Notes under the pieces: generated by a model
Seen by the model: the letters and a program-made list of their open reading frames with translations, nothing else
Database searches by the model: none
What the model was told of the DNA's origin: nothing
In this document: piece after piece, positions 42,540-51,737 of the stretch
How the letters are laid out: every line of letters begins with the position of its first letter
Numbering within the stretch: position 1 is the stretch's first letter
Program-made: the position numbers and the translations under genes
DNA from: VRUE01 sp963817945
GTDB lineage: Bacteria > Actinomycetota > Thermoleophilia > Solirubrobacterales > 70-9
DNA: 64,000 nucleotides
Assembly (NCBI GenBank): GCA_963817945.1
Contig: CAWFQH010000001.1
Span: 682,001-746,000, forward strand
Direction of reading: 5' to 3'

Positions 42540-43441
42540 AAGCGGCTCCTCCAGGACGCGGCTTCATCGAGCCAGCGGCTCACGGTGGCCTCGTCGCTGC
42601 CGAAGGCCCTCACGTGCGCCAGTCGGTAAAGCGTTTTGTGCAGCTCGCAGGCGACGAGCAAAGCCGCGCGCTCTCCCCGATCCGCGATCGCTAGGGGGGA
42701 GCCCTCCAGCGCGAGCCAGTAGGCGTCGAACAGGCGCCGGCGCGCTTCCGGGTCGAGGCCGAAGGCGAGGTGGACCAGGTCGAGCGCGCCGCAGCCCGCG
42801 CCCGCCAGCTCCCAGTCGACGAAGGCCAAGCGCTCGGGCTCCACGCTGGTCACCGCCACCGCGTTCTTCGGCGAGAGGTCGTTGTGCACGAGCGTGATCG
42901 GCTGCGCCGCCAGCGGCGCGGTCGCGGGCTCGAGGTCCTCGACCACGTGCGCCAGCTTCGCGGCGGCGTCCGGGTAGATCTGCGCCACCTCCGCCAGCGC
43001 GCGCTCCGCCCATGCTTCGAAGTAGCGCTCGTCGAGCCGCAACAGGAACCGGCTCGCGCGGTGGAGGTCCGCGCGCTCGGCGAAGTGACGGTGAAGGTCC
43101 GCCAAGCGACCGGCCGCCACGTACCAGTGCTCGAGGCCCTGGTAGCGAAGGTCGAGCCCGTCGAGGTGCTCCAGGTACAGCTCCCGAGGCCGACCGTCAC
43201 GCTCGCGCCTGACCCCGAGGCAACGAGCCACCGGCAGATCCGCGTCCGCGAGCAGGTCCTCGTAGAGCATCAGCTCCCGGTCGCGTCGCTGCTTGTCCGG
43301 ATGGTCCGGCTGCGTCTCGTCGAGCCGCTTCACGAATATCGAGACCGCATCGCCCGAGCTCAGATCCAGCTCGAGCACCTCGGTGGGGAGCAGCGTCGAG
43401 TAGGGATTGGAGCGGCGGCGGACAGCGGTGACGTGCACCAT
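42536..43441 (-). CDS. APH-fold phosphotransferase 1 (catalytic Asp present)
   Basis: A 301-aa kinase-like protein of the aminoglycoside phosphotransferase/choline kinase fold. The N-lobe has SIFVKRLDE, with the ATP-binding Lys. The catalytic loop is TLVHNDLSPKN (about 202, catalytic Asp kept) and the metal-binding motif is FVDWELAGAG (about 225). In APH enzymes the motif is HGD; here it is HND. It overlaps the glycosyltransferase B start by ATGA. In context it probably phosphorylates a sugar or glycan; antibiotic resistance is unlikely given three further paralogues in the same operon. Confidence 0.82.
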   Translation of the reverse strand: MVHVTAVRRRSNPYSTLLPTEVLELDLSSGDAVSIFVKRLDETQPDHPDKQRRDRELMLYEDLLADADLPVARCLGVRRERDGRPRELYLEHLDGLDLRYQGLEHWYVAAGRLADLHRHFAERADLHRASRFLLRLDERYFEAWAERALAEVAQIYPDAAAKLAHVVEDLEPATAPLAAQPITLVHNDLSPKNAVAVTSVEPERLAFVDWELAGAGCGALDLVHLAFGLDPEARRRLFDAYWLALEGSPLAIADRGERAALLVACELHKTLYRLAHVRAFGSDEATVSRWLDEAASWRSRL

Positions 43442-43443
43442 GC

Positions 43444-44451
43444 TCAGACCTCCACCGACGCGCTCAGCGCCTCGCCGCGGCTGACGAGCCGCTCGAGGGC
43501 CTCGTCCGAGTAACGCTTTTCGATCGCGACGTCCAGCCAATCCATCACCCGGTGGAGGCGGAAGCAATCGATCGCAGGGATGACCTCGGCATCGGGGGGC
43601 AGGGCCAGGTCGCCTGCCTCGGCCCCGCGACGGTAGGCAGCCAGCATGCGGTCGAGGGCCGGCGCCTCGAACCCGTCGCAGAAGAAGGCGAGATCGTAGA
43701 AGGGAGAGCCGACGGCTGCGACCTCCCAGTCCACGGGGCAAATCCGCGGCCGAGCGCCGGGCGCCACGATGACGTTGGCCGGCACAAAGGCGCCGTGAGC
43801 GAGAGTGTGCGGTCCGACGGTCAGGGCCGGCAGAATGTCCCCGAACCGCTCTCGGACGAGCGCCATCCGCTGGACCAGCAGGGGCGTGCGCGATCCGAGC
43901 GCAGCAAGGGCCCGGTCCGCCTTGCGGCGGAAGAAGCGCTCGTCGTGTCGCTCGAGGAAGGCAGGCGGCGCGGAGCGATCCCACCTGCCCGCGAAGCGTG
44001 CGTGCAGCCGGCCGAGCCACTCGAGCGGCGAGATCCAGTGTTCCAGATCGAGATCGCGGAGCAGCGGTCCCTCGACGAGCTCCAGCAGCAGCCAGTGCCG
44101 CCCGGCGCGGTCGTCCCAGACCGCGCCGAGGTGACGGGCGGTCCCCAGGCCGGCGTCCGCGAGCAGCTCGCCGTAAACCCGCAGCTCGCGCTCGCGACGG
44201 GCGCGCACGTCCCGCCGAGGCCGCCTGCTCGCGCCGTAGTCCTTGAGGAAGAGGCGCAGGACCCGCCCGTCGGCGAGCCGGGCACTGACGACGTACGAGT
44301 CGTACGAGCTGGTGGCCGAAGAGGGTTGCCGCTGAACGTCCACGACCGGGCAGCGCCGTCCGAGCAGGCGCGGCACGGCCTGATTCTCGAGGTACGCTCG
44401 CAGGGCGGCCGCGTCGGAGAGAGCGGGAGCCGCAGTGACAGGCGCGCTCAT
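43444..44451 (-). CDS. APH-fold phosphotransferase 2, catalytic Asp replaced by Ala
   Basis: 335 aa. The fold markers are clear: LRLFLKDYGASRRPRRD (N-lobe Lys), HWLLLELVEG (hinge), and PVDWEVAAVGSPFYDLAFF (metal-binding Asp). However the catalytic loop reads TLAHGAFVPANVIV, so the expected HGD is HGA. It is closely related to the upstream neighbour (HGNF), sharing RLFLKDYG/RLFLKDFG and DWEVAAVGSP. It could be a pseudokinase or use a different base. Its ATG overlaps the stop of the neighbour, whose true end is reached only after a frameshift. Confidence 0.82.
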   Translation of the reverse strand: MSAPVTAAPALSDAAALRAYLENQAVPRLLGRRCPVVDVQRQPSSATSSYDSYVVSARLADGRVLRLFLKDYGASRRPRRDVRARRERELRVYGELLADAGLGTARHLGAVWDDRAGRHWLLLELVEGPLLRDLDLEHWISPLEWLGRLHARFAGRWDRSAPPAFLERHDERFFRRKADRALAALGSRTPLLVQRMALVRERFGDILPALTVGPHTLAHGAFVPANVIVAPGARPRICPVDWEVAAVGSPFYDLAFFCDGFEAPALDRMLAAYRRGAEAGDLALPPDAEVIPAIDCFRLHRVMDWLDVAIEKRYSDEALERLVSRGEALSASVEV

Positions 44452-45450
44452 CGGAAGATCCTCACGCGCAGCCTCTCGCCGTGGTCGAGCAGGTCGGAGA
44501 CGTCCCGCTCGTCGAAGCCCTTTTCGACGGAGCGAGCGAGGCTCTTGACGACCCGATGGAGGCAGAACGATTCCATCAGCCGCAGGTGCCTCCGCGTCCG
44601 CGGGAATCGAGACTCCGAGCCCCTCCGCTTCGGAGCGGTAGGCGTCGAGCAGCGCCTGCAGGCGTTCTCCCCGATAGCCGTCGAGCAGATGGCCCAGGTC
44701 GTAGAGAGGCGAGCCGACCGCGGCCACCTCCCAGTCGACCGGGGCGACGCGGAGCCCCTTGAGCGACCGCTGGATCACGACGTTCTTCGGCCGGAAGTTG
44801 CCGTGCACTAGCGTGCGCGGCTGGCGCGCCATCGTCGCCGCAAGCTCCTCATAGCCGGCGAGGAGATCCGCGGTCCTCCGCATCGCGCGGCTGGAAAAAC
44901 GCCGCAAGTCGCGCAATGCCCCGTCCCGCTTGGAGCGAAAGTAGCTCTCGTCGTGGCGGACGAGGAGCGGGGAGCGCTCGAGCTCGGCGGCGCGACCTTC
45001 GAAGTGCGCGTGAAGGCGCGCCAGCCATGCGGCCGACGGGACCCAGGCCTCGAGCCCGCAGTCGCGCAGCTGCACGCCGTCGAGGAGCTCGAGCAGCAGC
45101 CACATGCGGCCCTCGGGCTCGTCCCATAGTGAGCCGTAGTACTCGGGCGTTCCCAGGCCGGTGCCGGCGAGGAGGTCGCGGTAGACGTGGACCTCGCGCA
45201 GTCGGCGGCTGGCGGCATCGTCCTTCGGCAGGCGTGAGTGGCCGAAGTCCTTGAGGAACAGTCGCACGACGCCTCCACCGCGGAGCCGCACCGTGAGCGC
45301 CACCGTCGTGTAGGAGGTCGTGCTCGGCAGGAGCAGCTCCTCGACCTCGACCAGCGCCTCCGCCTCAGCGCCCGCGCGGGGCAACGCGTCCTGGAGAAGG
45401 ACCCGCAGGGCCGCCTCGTCGAGGACTCCCGTGCCGGCAGGGGAGCTCAT
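44448..45450 (-). pseudogene. APH-fold phosphotransferase 3, catalytic Asp replaced by Asn, one frameshift
   Basis: Starts ATG 45450 (MSSPAGTGVLDEAALRVLLQ) and is normal to about 44600, with VRLFLKDFGHSRLPKDD, MWLLLELLDG, the catalytic loop TLVHGNFRPKNVVI (HGN instead of HGD) and PVDWEVAAVGSPLYDL. Near 44590 the frame changes. The other frame gives LRLMESFCLHRVVKSLARSV and DLLDHGERLRVRIFR before a TGA at 44448 that overlaps the next ATG. Reading straight on would fuse it to phosphotransferase 2, which is artificial. Without the shift it would be about 333 aa, matching its sister. Confidence 0.8.
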
Positions 45451-46511
45451 GCCCGCGCTCGCGCTCGCGCGTCCAGGCCCCGCCAGCTGCTCTCCAACCA
45501 CACCAGGTAGGCCTCCAGCTTCGACAGCATCGTGGGCCTCTTGCCGAGGAAATCCCGCCTTGTCGCGCCGCCGCCCTGGCGCCAAGCCGGTCCGAGGGAG
45601 AGGCTCGTCCAGTAGATCGCCGCGAGGCAACGCAGGACGGTGCCCGCGGTCGCCTGACGCTCGATGTCGTCGCGGGCCGCCGTTCGGGCCAGCTCGCGAG
45701 CGGACCGGTAGGTGTCGAGGCACGGGTTCGCCGCGAATCGCTCCGAGGGGGACTGCGCCAGGTCCAACGCCGGAGGGCCCCAGCCCGCGTTCTCCCAATC
45801 GAAGGCGAACATCACGGGCCCGTTGCCGGTGGCCCCGATGCAGAGGTTCTTTCGGACAAGGTCGCCGTGCACAAGCGTCGGTGGAAGCTCGGAGCAGATC
45901 TCCTCCAGGATCGACCAGGAGCGCCGCACCTCGCCGAGGAGGTCGGCCAGTCGCCGCAGCACGAAGGCCTCCTCTGGCGACAGCGACGGGTCGTCGCTGT
46001 GCGCGGCGATCGCGCCACGCCCGGCATCCAGCCCCTGCAGGTAATGGGCCATTCCGCGGTCGGGCAGGCGGTCGGCGCCGGACAGCGAAGCCGCGTCGTC
46101 GTGCAGGCGGGCGACCCAGCTCCCGGCGAGGCTGCGGTGCTGCGGATCCGCGGGCGAGTAGCGCCGGCCGGGCACGTAACCCATGAACAGCCAGCCGAAC
46201 GGCCCGCCCTCGTCGACCGCTCCGTAGTAGGCGGGGGCGGGCACGCCGAGCGGGCCCAGGAACTCGCCGTAGATCAGCGTCTCTGCCGCGGCCGACGCGC
46301 GGAGGCAGCGCTTCGCGATCACCGCTCGCCCCGCCGGGCCCGCCCGGGCGAGCCAGTAGACCGCGGACTTCTTGATCCCCTTGGAGGGCTCCTTGAGGAC
46401 GCGGATCTCGCTCGGAGCGCCGTTGGGCCGGAGCCGCCTCCAGGCGCGGCTGGCTGGGTGCTCCTCGAGCCGCTCACGCAGCACGACGGCCGCCTCGAGC
46501 TGCTCAGGCAT
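45447..46511 (-). CDS. APH-fold phosphotransferase 4 (catalytic Asp present)
   Basis: A 354-aa protein distinct from its neighbours. The N-lobe contains AVIAKRCLRASAAAETLIYG (Lys and the conserved Glu). The catalytic loop is TLVHGDLVRKNLCIG (about 225, full HGD-x4-N) and the metal motif is MFAFDWENAGWGPPALDLAQ (about 245). It starts ATG 46511, overlapping the ABC gene end by 8 bp, and its stop overlaps phosphotransferase 3 (ATGA). It is the most canonical of the four kinases and the best candidate for the active one. Substrate unknown. Confidence 0.82.
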   Translation of the reverse strand: MPEQLEAAVVLRERLEEHPASRAWRRLRPNGAPSEIRVLKEPSKGIKKSAVYWLARAGPAGRAVIAKRCLRASAAAETLIYGEFLGPLGVPAPAYYGAVDEGGPFGWLFMGYVPGRRYSPADPQHRSLAGSWVARLHDDAASLSGADRLPDRGMAHYLQGLDAGRGAIAAHSDDPSLSPEEAFVLRRLADLLGEVRRSWSILEEICSELPPTLVHGDLVRKNLCIGATGNGPVMFAFDWENAGWGPPALDLAQSPSERFAANPCLDTYRSARELARTAARDDIERQATAGTVLRCLAAIYWTSLSLGPAWRQGGGATRRDFLGKRPTMLSKLEAYLVWLESSWRGLDARARARA

Positions 46512-48341
46512 GGGACGTCGGCTCCAGGTGACCCTGTGCACCGGCGGGGTCGCGCGCGGCGTGCGCGGCAGCTCGTTCGGAGTCGCGCACCGAGACGAGG
46601 CGCCCCTCGGCGAGCTCCAGGCGAAGATCGCAGACGTCGAGAGTGCTGAGGCGGTGAGCGATCATGAAGCTGGTGCGCCCCTCCATGAGGCGCTCCATCG
46701 CCGCGAGGATCGAGGTCTCCGTCTGCACGTCCACGGAGCTCGTCGGCTCGTCGAGGATCAGGATCGGCGCGTCCCGCAGAAAGGCGCGAGCGAGGGAGAT
46801 GCGCTGTCGCTCTCCGCCGGAGAGGCCCATCCCTCGCTCACCAACCTCCGTGTCGTAGCCGTCGGGAAGAGCTGCGATGAAGCGGTGCGCGCCGGCCGCC
46901 CGCGCTGCAGCCTCGATCTCATGCGAGGAGGCCTCGGGGCGAGCGTAGGCGATGTTGTCCGCGATGCTCGACGAGAACAGCAGCGGCTCCTGGAGCACGA
47001 TCCCGAACTGGGCGCGCAGATCGCGAAGGCGATAGTCGCGCAGGTCCACTGCATCGAGCTCGACCCGGCCCGCCGTCGGGTCGTAGAACCGGATCAGCAG
47101 ATTCATCAGGGTGGTCTTCCCGGCGCCCGTATGGCCCGCGATGCCAACCCGCGTGCCGGGCGACACCTCGAACGAGATGTCCTCGAGCGCGAGCCGGCCG
47201 GGTTCGTAGGCAAACCCCACGTCGACGAAGCGCACCGCCCCCGGGCGTGCCCGATCGCCCGGGCGGGATGGCGTTCGGCGACCTCCGGAGCCTCGTCGAG
47301 CAGCCCGAACGCCCGCTCCGCGCTGGCGAGGTAGGTCTGCAGCGTCCCGGCCTTCTTCGCCATCGTCTTGACCGGCGCGTAGAGCTGCGACAGGTAAGCC
47401 ATGATCAGCAGCAGGTCGCCGAGGGTCATGGCGCCCTGCTGGACGCGAAGTACGCCGAGGTAGAGCACGAGTGCGCCGCCGATGCCGACCACGCCGCCCA
47501 CGGCGAGGCTGTAGGCGGATTGCGCCAGCACCAGCCGAACCCTGGCCGCCATGCCGTCGCTGGCGCGCGCGTGGAACCGTTTGTACTCCCGCTCTTCCTG
47601 GGTGAAGGCCTTAACGACCCGCAGGCCGGTCAGCACCTCCTGCACCACGGACAGCGCGCCGCTCTCCAGCTTTTTCACATCACGGGAGCGCTGCCGCAGG
47701 CGGCGCCGGAAGTGCGTCGAGAGGAAAGCGAGGAAGGGCACGACCGCCAGCGCCACCAGGGCCAGCTGCCAGTCGATCAGGAAGGTGACGGTGAGCATGG
47801 CCACGAGCGTCGTCACGGCCGTGATCAGCGAGACGACGCTGTCGACGGCGATGTACTGGATCGACTTGGCGTCCTCGATCACGCGGTAGGTCGAGTCGGC
47901 GGTGCCGACGCGGTCGTGGTACATGAGCGAGAGCCGCTGGCTCTGCTGAAACAGCTTGCTGCGGAAGCGGAGCAGCAGCTGCTCCCCGGTGTAGGTCTGC
48001 ATCACGGTGCGGCCCATTTCCTGGAGCTGGGTGAGCAGCGCCACGCCGGCGAACATGGCCGCGGTGAACAACAGCAGCGCCTGGTCAGACGCTTCGACCC
48101 CGGCCGGGACGATCGCGGCGAGGAAGCTCGGCAGCGGGTGGTCGCCGAGCACACTGTCGACGGCCACCTTGAGGGCAACCGGCGTGAGCAGGGCCAAGGG
48201 AGTGGCGAGGATGCTGAGCCCGAAGACGGCCAGGATGTGCAGCCTGAACGGGCGCGCCTCGCGTGCGAGCCGGCGCAGGATGGCAAGGTCGCGCCGGATC
48301 AGGTGCGGATCGCCTGCTCGATTCGCGCGGCGCCCGATCAC
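46504..48341 (-). pseudogene. MsbA/NdvA-type ABC exporter (fused permease and ATPase), one frameshift
   Basis: The permease domain begins at ATG 48341. It has six helices (about 30-320) and the exporter core LALVALAVVPFLAFLSTHFR and EVLTGLRVVKAFTQEE. After EAPEVAERHP (near 47250) a run of five Gs marks a frame change, and the ATPase domain continues as VRFVDVGFAYEPG. It shows Walker A IAGHTGAGKTTL, Q-loop VLQEPLLF, signature LSGGERQRISLARA, Walker B ILILDEPTSSVD and the switch His in IAHRLST. Full length would be about 612 aa. This is the homodimeric type IV exporter class that includes lipid A and cyclic-glucan transporters. Export of the operon's glycan product is inferred. Confidence 0.85.
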
Positions 48342-50977
48342 CCGACCGCCAATTCGCCGGAGGGCATCGAATGCTCGTCCGCCGCGTCATCGACGGCCGA
48401 CACGAGCTCCCCCATCGCCCGCGAAGCCTCGATCGCTCCCCGCACCGCCAGCGCAACGGCCATGCCGGCCAGCGCGATGAACATCTCGGCTGAGGCCGTT
48501 GCGGCAGCGAGCGCCACAAGCAGCCCGAGGGCCGCGATAGCGCTCGCGGCGATGCGAGAGGGGTGCGGGTAGAGCCGGAACCTGACCAGCTGCCGGCCGG
48601 CGCCGTGTTCCTCGAGACCCATCCTCAAGCGCGCCGACGCCAGGCAGCCTCCCCGGACCTGATGCTCCCAGCGGTCGCTCTCATTGCCGCTCGTCACGAT
48701 GGCGCCGCCAGTTTGGAGCTTCGATCCGATCTCCCTCAATCGATCCCGGCCCGAACGCCAGCGCTGGGACCAGACGGCTATCGAGCGCGGCCACGGCAGC
48801 GCCGCGCGGGCGCGGCCATGCCGCCGCCAGGGAGTGAGCCCTTCCTCGATCCGCCCGTAGAGGCGAGCAGCCGGTTGAAGAAGGCAGAGCAACGCGACGA
48901 GCGCCACGTGCCTGCCCCGAGCCACGCCCGCGGTTCTGACCCGCGCCTTGCGTGCGACTGTCGCCGCGTGCAAAATCGACGCCCCTGCGGTCACCGCGGC
49001 AACCGGAAGCAACCAGAGCAGCGGCGTCCATAGCGCGCCGAGTGCCGTGGCGGCCATGAGGACCGCCGTCACGGCATACCACTCCGGCATCATCGGCAGC
49101 GAGCCCAGGCCGCCGGGCTCGTCGTAGAGGGACTGGAACGGAGCGTCGCCCCAGCGACCGTGGTAGACACGGGCACGCCGCGTCAGTGGAAGCGCGACAC
49201 CTCCGCCGTACACGCGCCCGCCCCAGGACAGGTAACCGGCCGAGTTGTGGCGCTCCGGCCACTTTCGCTCGAGCTGCGCCTCCGCCCTCCCGTACCCTCG
49301 CTGCTGGTGCCAGTATGCCCTGATCGAGTCCCGCCGCCGGTGCCAAACCATTGCCGCGGGGCTGAATCCGAGCCGCCAGCCGCGCTCGCGTATTCGCCAG
49401 CAGATGTCCACGTCGTCGCCCGCCACCCGGAATTGCGGGTCGAACCCGCCCACGGCTTCAAGAGCGTCTCGGCGAAAGGCGCTGTTGCAGCCGGGGATGT
49501 GCTCGGCCTCACGGTCGGAGAGGAGAACATGCCTCGGGTTGCCAGTCGCGTGTGCGACACAGGCAGCGGTCGGGCACGAGTCCAAGGGGGGGATGTTCGG
49601 TCCGCCGACGGCGGCATAGCCACCCTGACGAAAAGCCGTAGCGAGATATTTGAGCCAGTGCGGATCGGGCGACGCGTCGTCATCGATATAGGCGACGATC
49701 TCGCCCGTCGCCACCTGCCATCCGGTGTTGCGGGCGCTCGAGAGACCGCGGTTCTCGGTGCTGAAGACGCGGAAGCCGTACTCGGACGCGATCGCAGCGG
49801 TCCCGTCCGCTGACCCGTCGTCGACGACGATCACCTCGTACTCGGGGTAGTCGAGGGCCAGGAGCCCCTGGCAGCAATCGCGAATGGTCGCCGCTCCGTT
49901 ATAGCTGCAGACGACCACCGACACACGAGGCCAGTCCGTCCCGCTCGCATGCGGGGCCGCCCGGAACGCCTCGCGGACCGCGTCGAGGGCCGGCTTTGGC
50001 TGCCGCTGTCGAGTCGTCAAGCCGAAGTCCCAGTCGGTGATCTCGCTGCCGCCCTGCCCCGTGCCGTCCTCGCCGAGGTACGTCACATACCACTCGTCGG
50101 TCCAAGCGAAAACGAAGGCACCGGCGCAGCCCTCGTCAAATGCCGCCCGCACCTGCCAGTCGACGGACCTCGCTTGTCCGTCCTCGCCGTTGCGTCGACT
50201 GTCCAAGCCGACCTCGGCCAACACCAGTGGACGGTCGCCGGCGATGTTCTGCAGACGAGCGAGATACGACCGCAGGACTTCTTCGTCCTCGAGGTAAACG
50301 TTGAAACACAGGAAATCAGCGAAGTCGAGGTCGAGGTACTCAGTCGAAGGGAAGTTGACGTAGGTAACAAGCCCCTCGGGATCCTCTTCCTTCGCAGCTT
50401 CGCTTAGACGCCGCAGATAACGCTCGATCCGCCGGCGACCATGCCACCGGACGATCGAAGCCGGGATCTCGTTTCCCACGGAGTAGCAGAGAACCGCCGG
50501 ATGGCCGGCACATCGGCGAATCGAGGCGCGAATCCGCTGTTCGATGTCGTCGGCGCGTCCAGGGTGGTCGAGAAATGCGACGTGGTGCTCCCAAGCCATC
50601 CCGACCATCACAAAGAGGCCGTGAGCCTGAGCCAGGTCAAGCAGCCAGTGCGGCGGGACAGTGTAGGTGCGCACGGAGTTGACCCCGATGGCGGACATCG
50701 CGGCGAAGTCGCGGGACACCGTCGCCGGATCGGGAAAGCTGTTGCCGTCGGCGTCCGGTCGGAAGGTCCCGTAGGTCACGCCCTGGATGGGGAGCTTGCG
50801 CCCGCCGGCCGTCAGGAACTTGCCGTTCAGGCTTGGCCGCTTCGCCTCGCCGGCTGGTAAGCCTGCCGCAGAGCCGTGCCCGTTTGAGCTCGGGTCTGCT
50901 GCCGGCAGAGTCTCGTCCGCGTCACCGCTCGCGCGGAATCGGCGCAGCCGCAAACGGGTGCTTGCGGCCCGTCTCAC
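48338..50977 (-). CDS. GH2-like glycosidase fused to family 2 glycosyltransferase, membrane-bound
   Basis: An 879-aa fusion, first gene of the operon. Residues about 50-345 are a GH2/GH5-type TIM barrel, with SVGNEIPAS (acid/base Glu) and VLAEVGLDS (nucleophile Glu). Residues about 357-620 are a GT2 domain: VSVVVCSYNGAATI, VIVVDDGSADGT, AYIDDDASPDPHW (DxD-type), GDDVDICWRIRERGW and QQRGYGRAE. Three or four hydrophobic segments follow (about 665-705, 720-735, 815-850). The GTG start has GAGGAG 9 nt upstream. An ATG 9 bp earlier in another frame also fits that site but stops after 20 codons. Transglycosylation or trimming combined with chain synthesis is inferred. Confidence 0.85.
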   Translation of the reverse strand: MRRAASTRLRLRRFRASGDADETLPAADPSSNGHGSAAGLPAGEAKRPSLNGKFLTAGGRKLPIQGVTYGTFRPDADGNSFPDPATVSRDFAAMSAIGVNSVRTYTVPPHWLLDLAQAHGLFVMVGMAWEHHVAFLDHPGRADDIEQRIRASIRRCAGHPAVLCYSVGNEIPASIVRWHGRRRIERYLRRLSEAAKEEDPEGLVTYVNFPSTEYLDLDFADFLCFNVYLEDEEVLRSYLARLQNIAGDRPLVLAEVGLDSRRNGEDGQARSVDWQVRAAFDEGCAGAFVFAWTDEWYVTYLGEDGTGQGGSEITDWDFGLTTRQRQPKPALDAVREAFRAAPHASGTDWPRVSVVVCSYNGAATIRDCCQGLLALDYPEYEVIVVDDGSADGTAAIASEYGFRVFSTENRGLSSARNTGWQVATGEIVAYIDDDASPDPHWLKYLATAFRQGGYAAVGGPNIPPLDSCPTAACVAHATGNPRHVLLSDREAEHIPGCNSAFRRDALEAVGGFDPQFRVAGDDVDICWRIRERGWRLGFSPAAMVWHRRRDSIRAYWHQQRGYGRAEAQLERKWPERHNSAGYLSWGGRVYGGGVALPLTRRARVYHGRWGDAPFQSLYDEPGGLGSLPMMPEWYAVTAVLMAATALGALWTPLLWLLPVAAVTAGASILHAATVARKARVRTAGVARGRHVALVALLCLLQPAARLYGRIEEGLTPWRRHGRARAALPWPRSIAVWSQRWRSGRDRLREIGSKLQTGGAIVTSGNESDRWEHQVRGGCLASARLRMGLEEHGAGRQLVRFRLYPHPSRIAASAIAALGLLVALAAATASAEMFIALAGMAVALAVRGAIEASRAMGELVSAVDDAADEHSMPSGELAVG

Positions 50978-51737
50978 TGTTCATTTCTCCTCGCGAAGTG
51001 TGGGCTGTCCACCCGCACGACGAGGACGAAAAAGGTGACCGCCGACAGCGTCCGTACATCTACAGCGACGAAAGCAACCCATCGGAACCTCACATGCGCC
51101 GACGCGCATAAGGGGCTCCTTCGAAGGCTTACAGCGACACCACCCCTCCTCGCTGAACGGCTGAGAATACCACCAAATTCCCGAGGGATCCTTTTTTTTC
51201 GTTCGGTGCTTTGTCGAGCCGCAGCGAGCAGCAAGGCCGCCGGCCTGCGGCGGTCCATTGGTGTTCATTCCTGACCTTTCGTCCAGGTCACTCTTGTTGC
51301 TAAGCCTTTTCCTAGAACGCCATGCCTTCGCCGTTGTCAGGCCCAGTTACGTGGCGTTCCAGCGGGTAGTTGCTCGCGGCGTACGGCGTAGCAGCAGTAT
51401 TGACACCATTGCCACGGTGATCGGAAAGCGGTTGCCCACCACAATCGAAAAAACGCACAAAGCCAGGAGGACCGCCCCCGCTGGATAGAGCCGCTAGTGA
51501 GCGAGAAGGCGGTCGCCGTTACGACGAGAAGCTGCGCCCGGTGCTCGCGCGGAAACCGCTTGAGCAAACGGAAACAATTACGCCGAAGCTTTTTGTCTTT
51601 GCATCAATTGTTCGGGCCGATCCCGGTGCTCGCCCATTCGCGTGGTGCTTCGATCAACTCACCGCGATAGGGTGCGCCCTCCATCGTCTGCCGAAGGTGC
51701 CAATAACAGCATCTGGAACTAGAGTAGTGATGCACCC
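50978..51737. other. Gene-poor interval upstream of the glycan operon
   Basis: About 760 bp with lower GC than its flanks. It should contain the promoter of the minus-strand operon. A TATTCT box reading leftwards near 51165 and an 8-T run at 51192-51199 are the visible AT-rich features. A minus-strand stretch at 51337-51567 encodes hydrophobic sequence split over two frames (TATAFSLTSGS, then VLLALCVFSIVVGNRFPITV) and may be a decayed small membrane-protein gene. Nothing else is recognisable. Confidence 0.45.

Noticed and set aside
43444..45798. A single 784-aa reading frame seeming to encode a double kinase
   Set aside because: It joins phosphotransferase 3 to phosphotransferase 2 only because of a frameshift near 44590. 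The other frame gives the natural C-terminus and a TGA overlapping the next ATG.
50929..50986. ATG at 50986 as the start of the GH2-GT2 protein
   Set aside because: It has a good ribosome-binding site but its frame stops after 20 codons. The GTG at 50977 is in the long frame and can use the same site. An indel in this stretch cannot be excluded.
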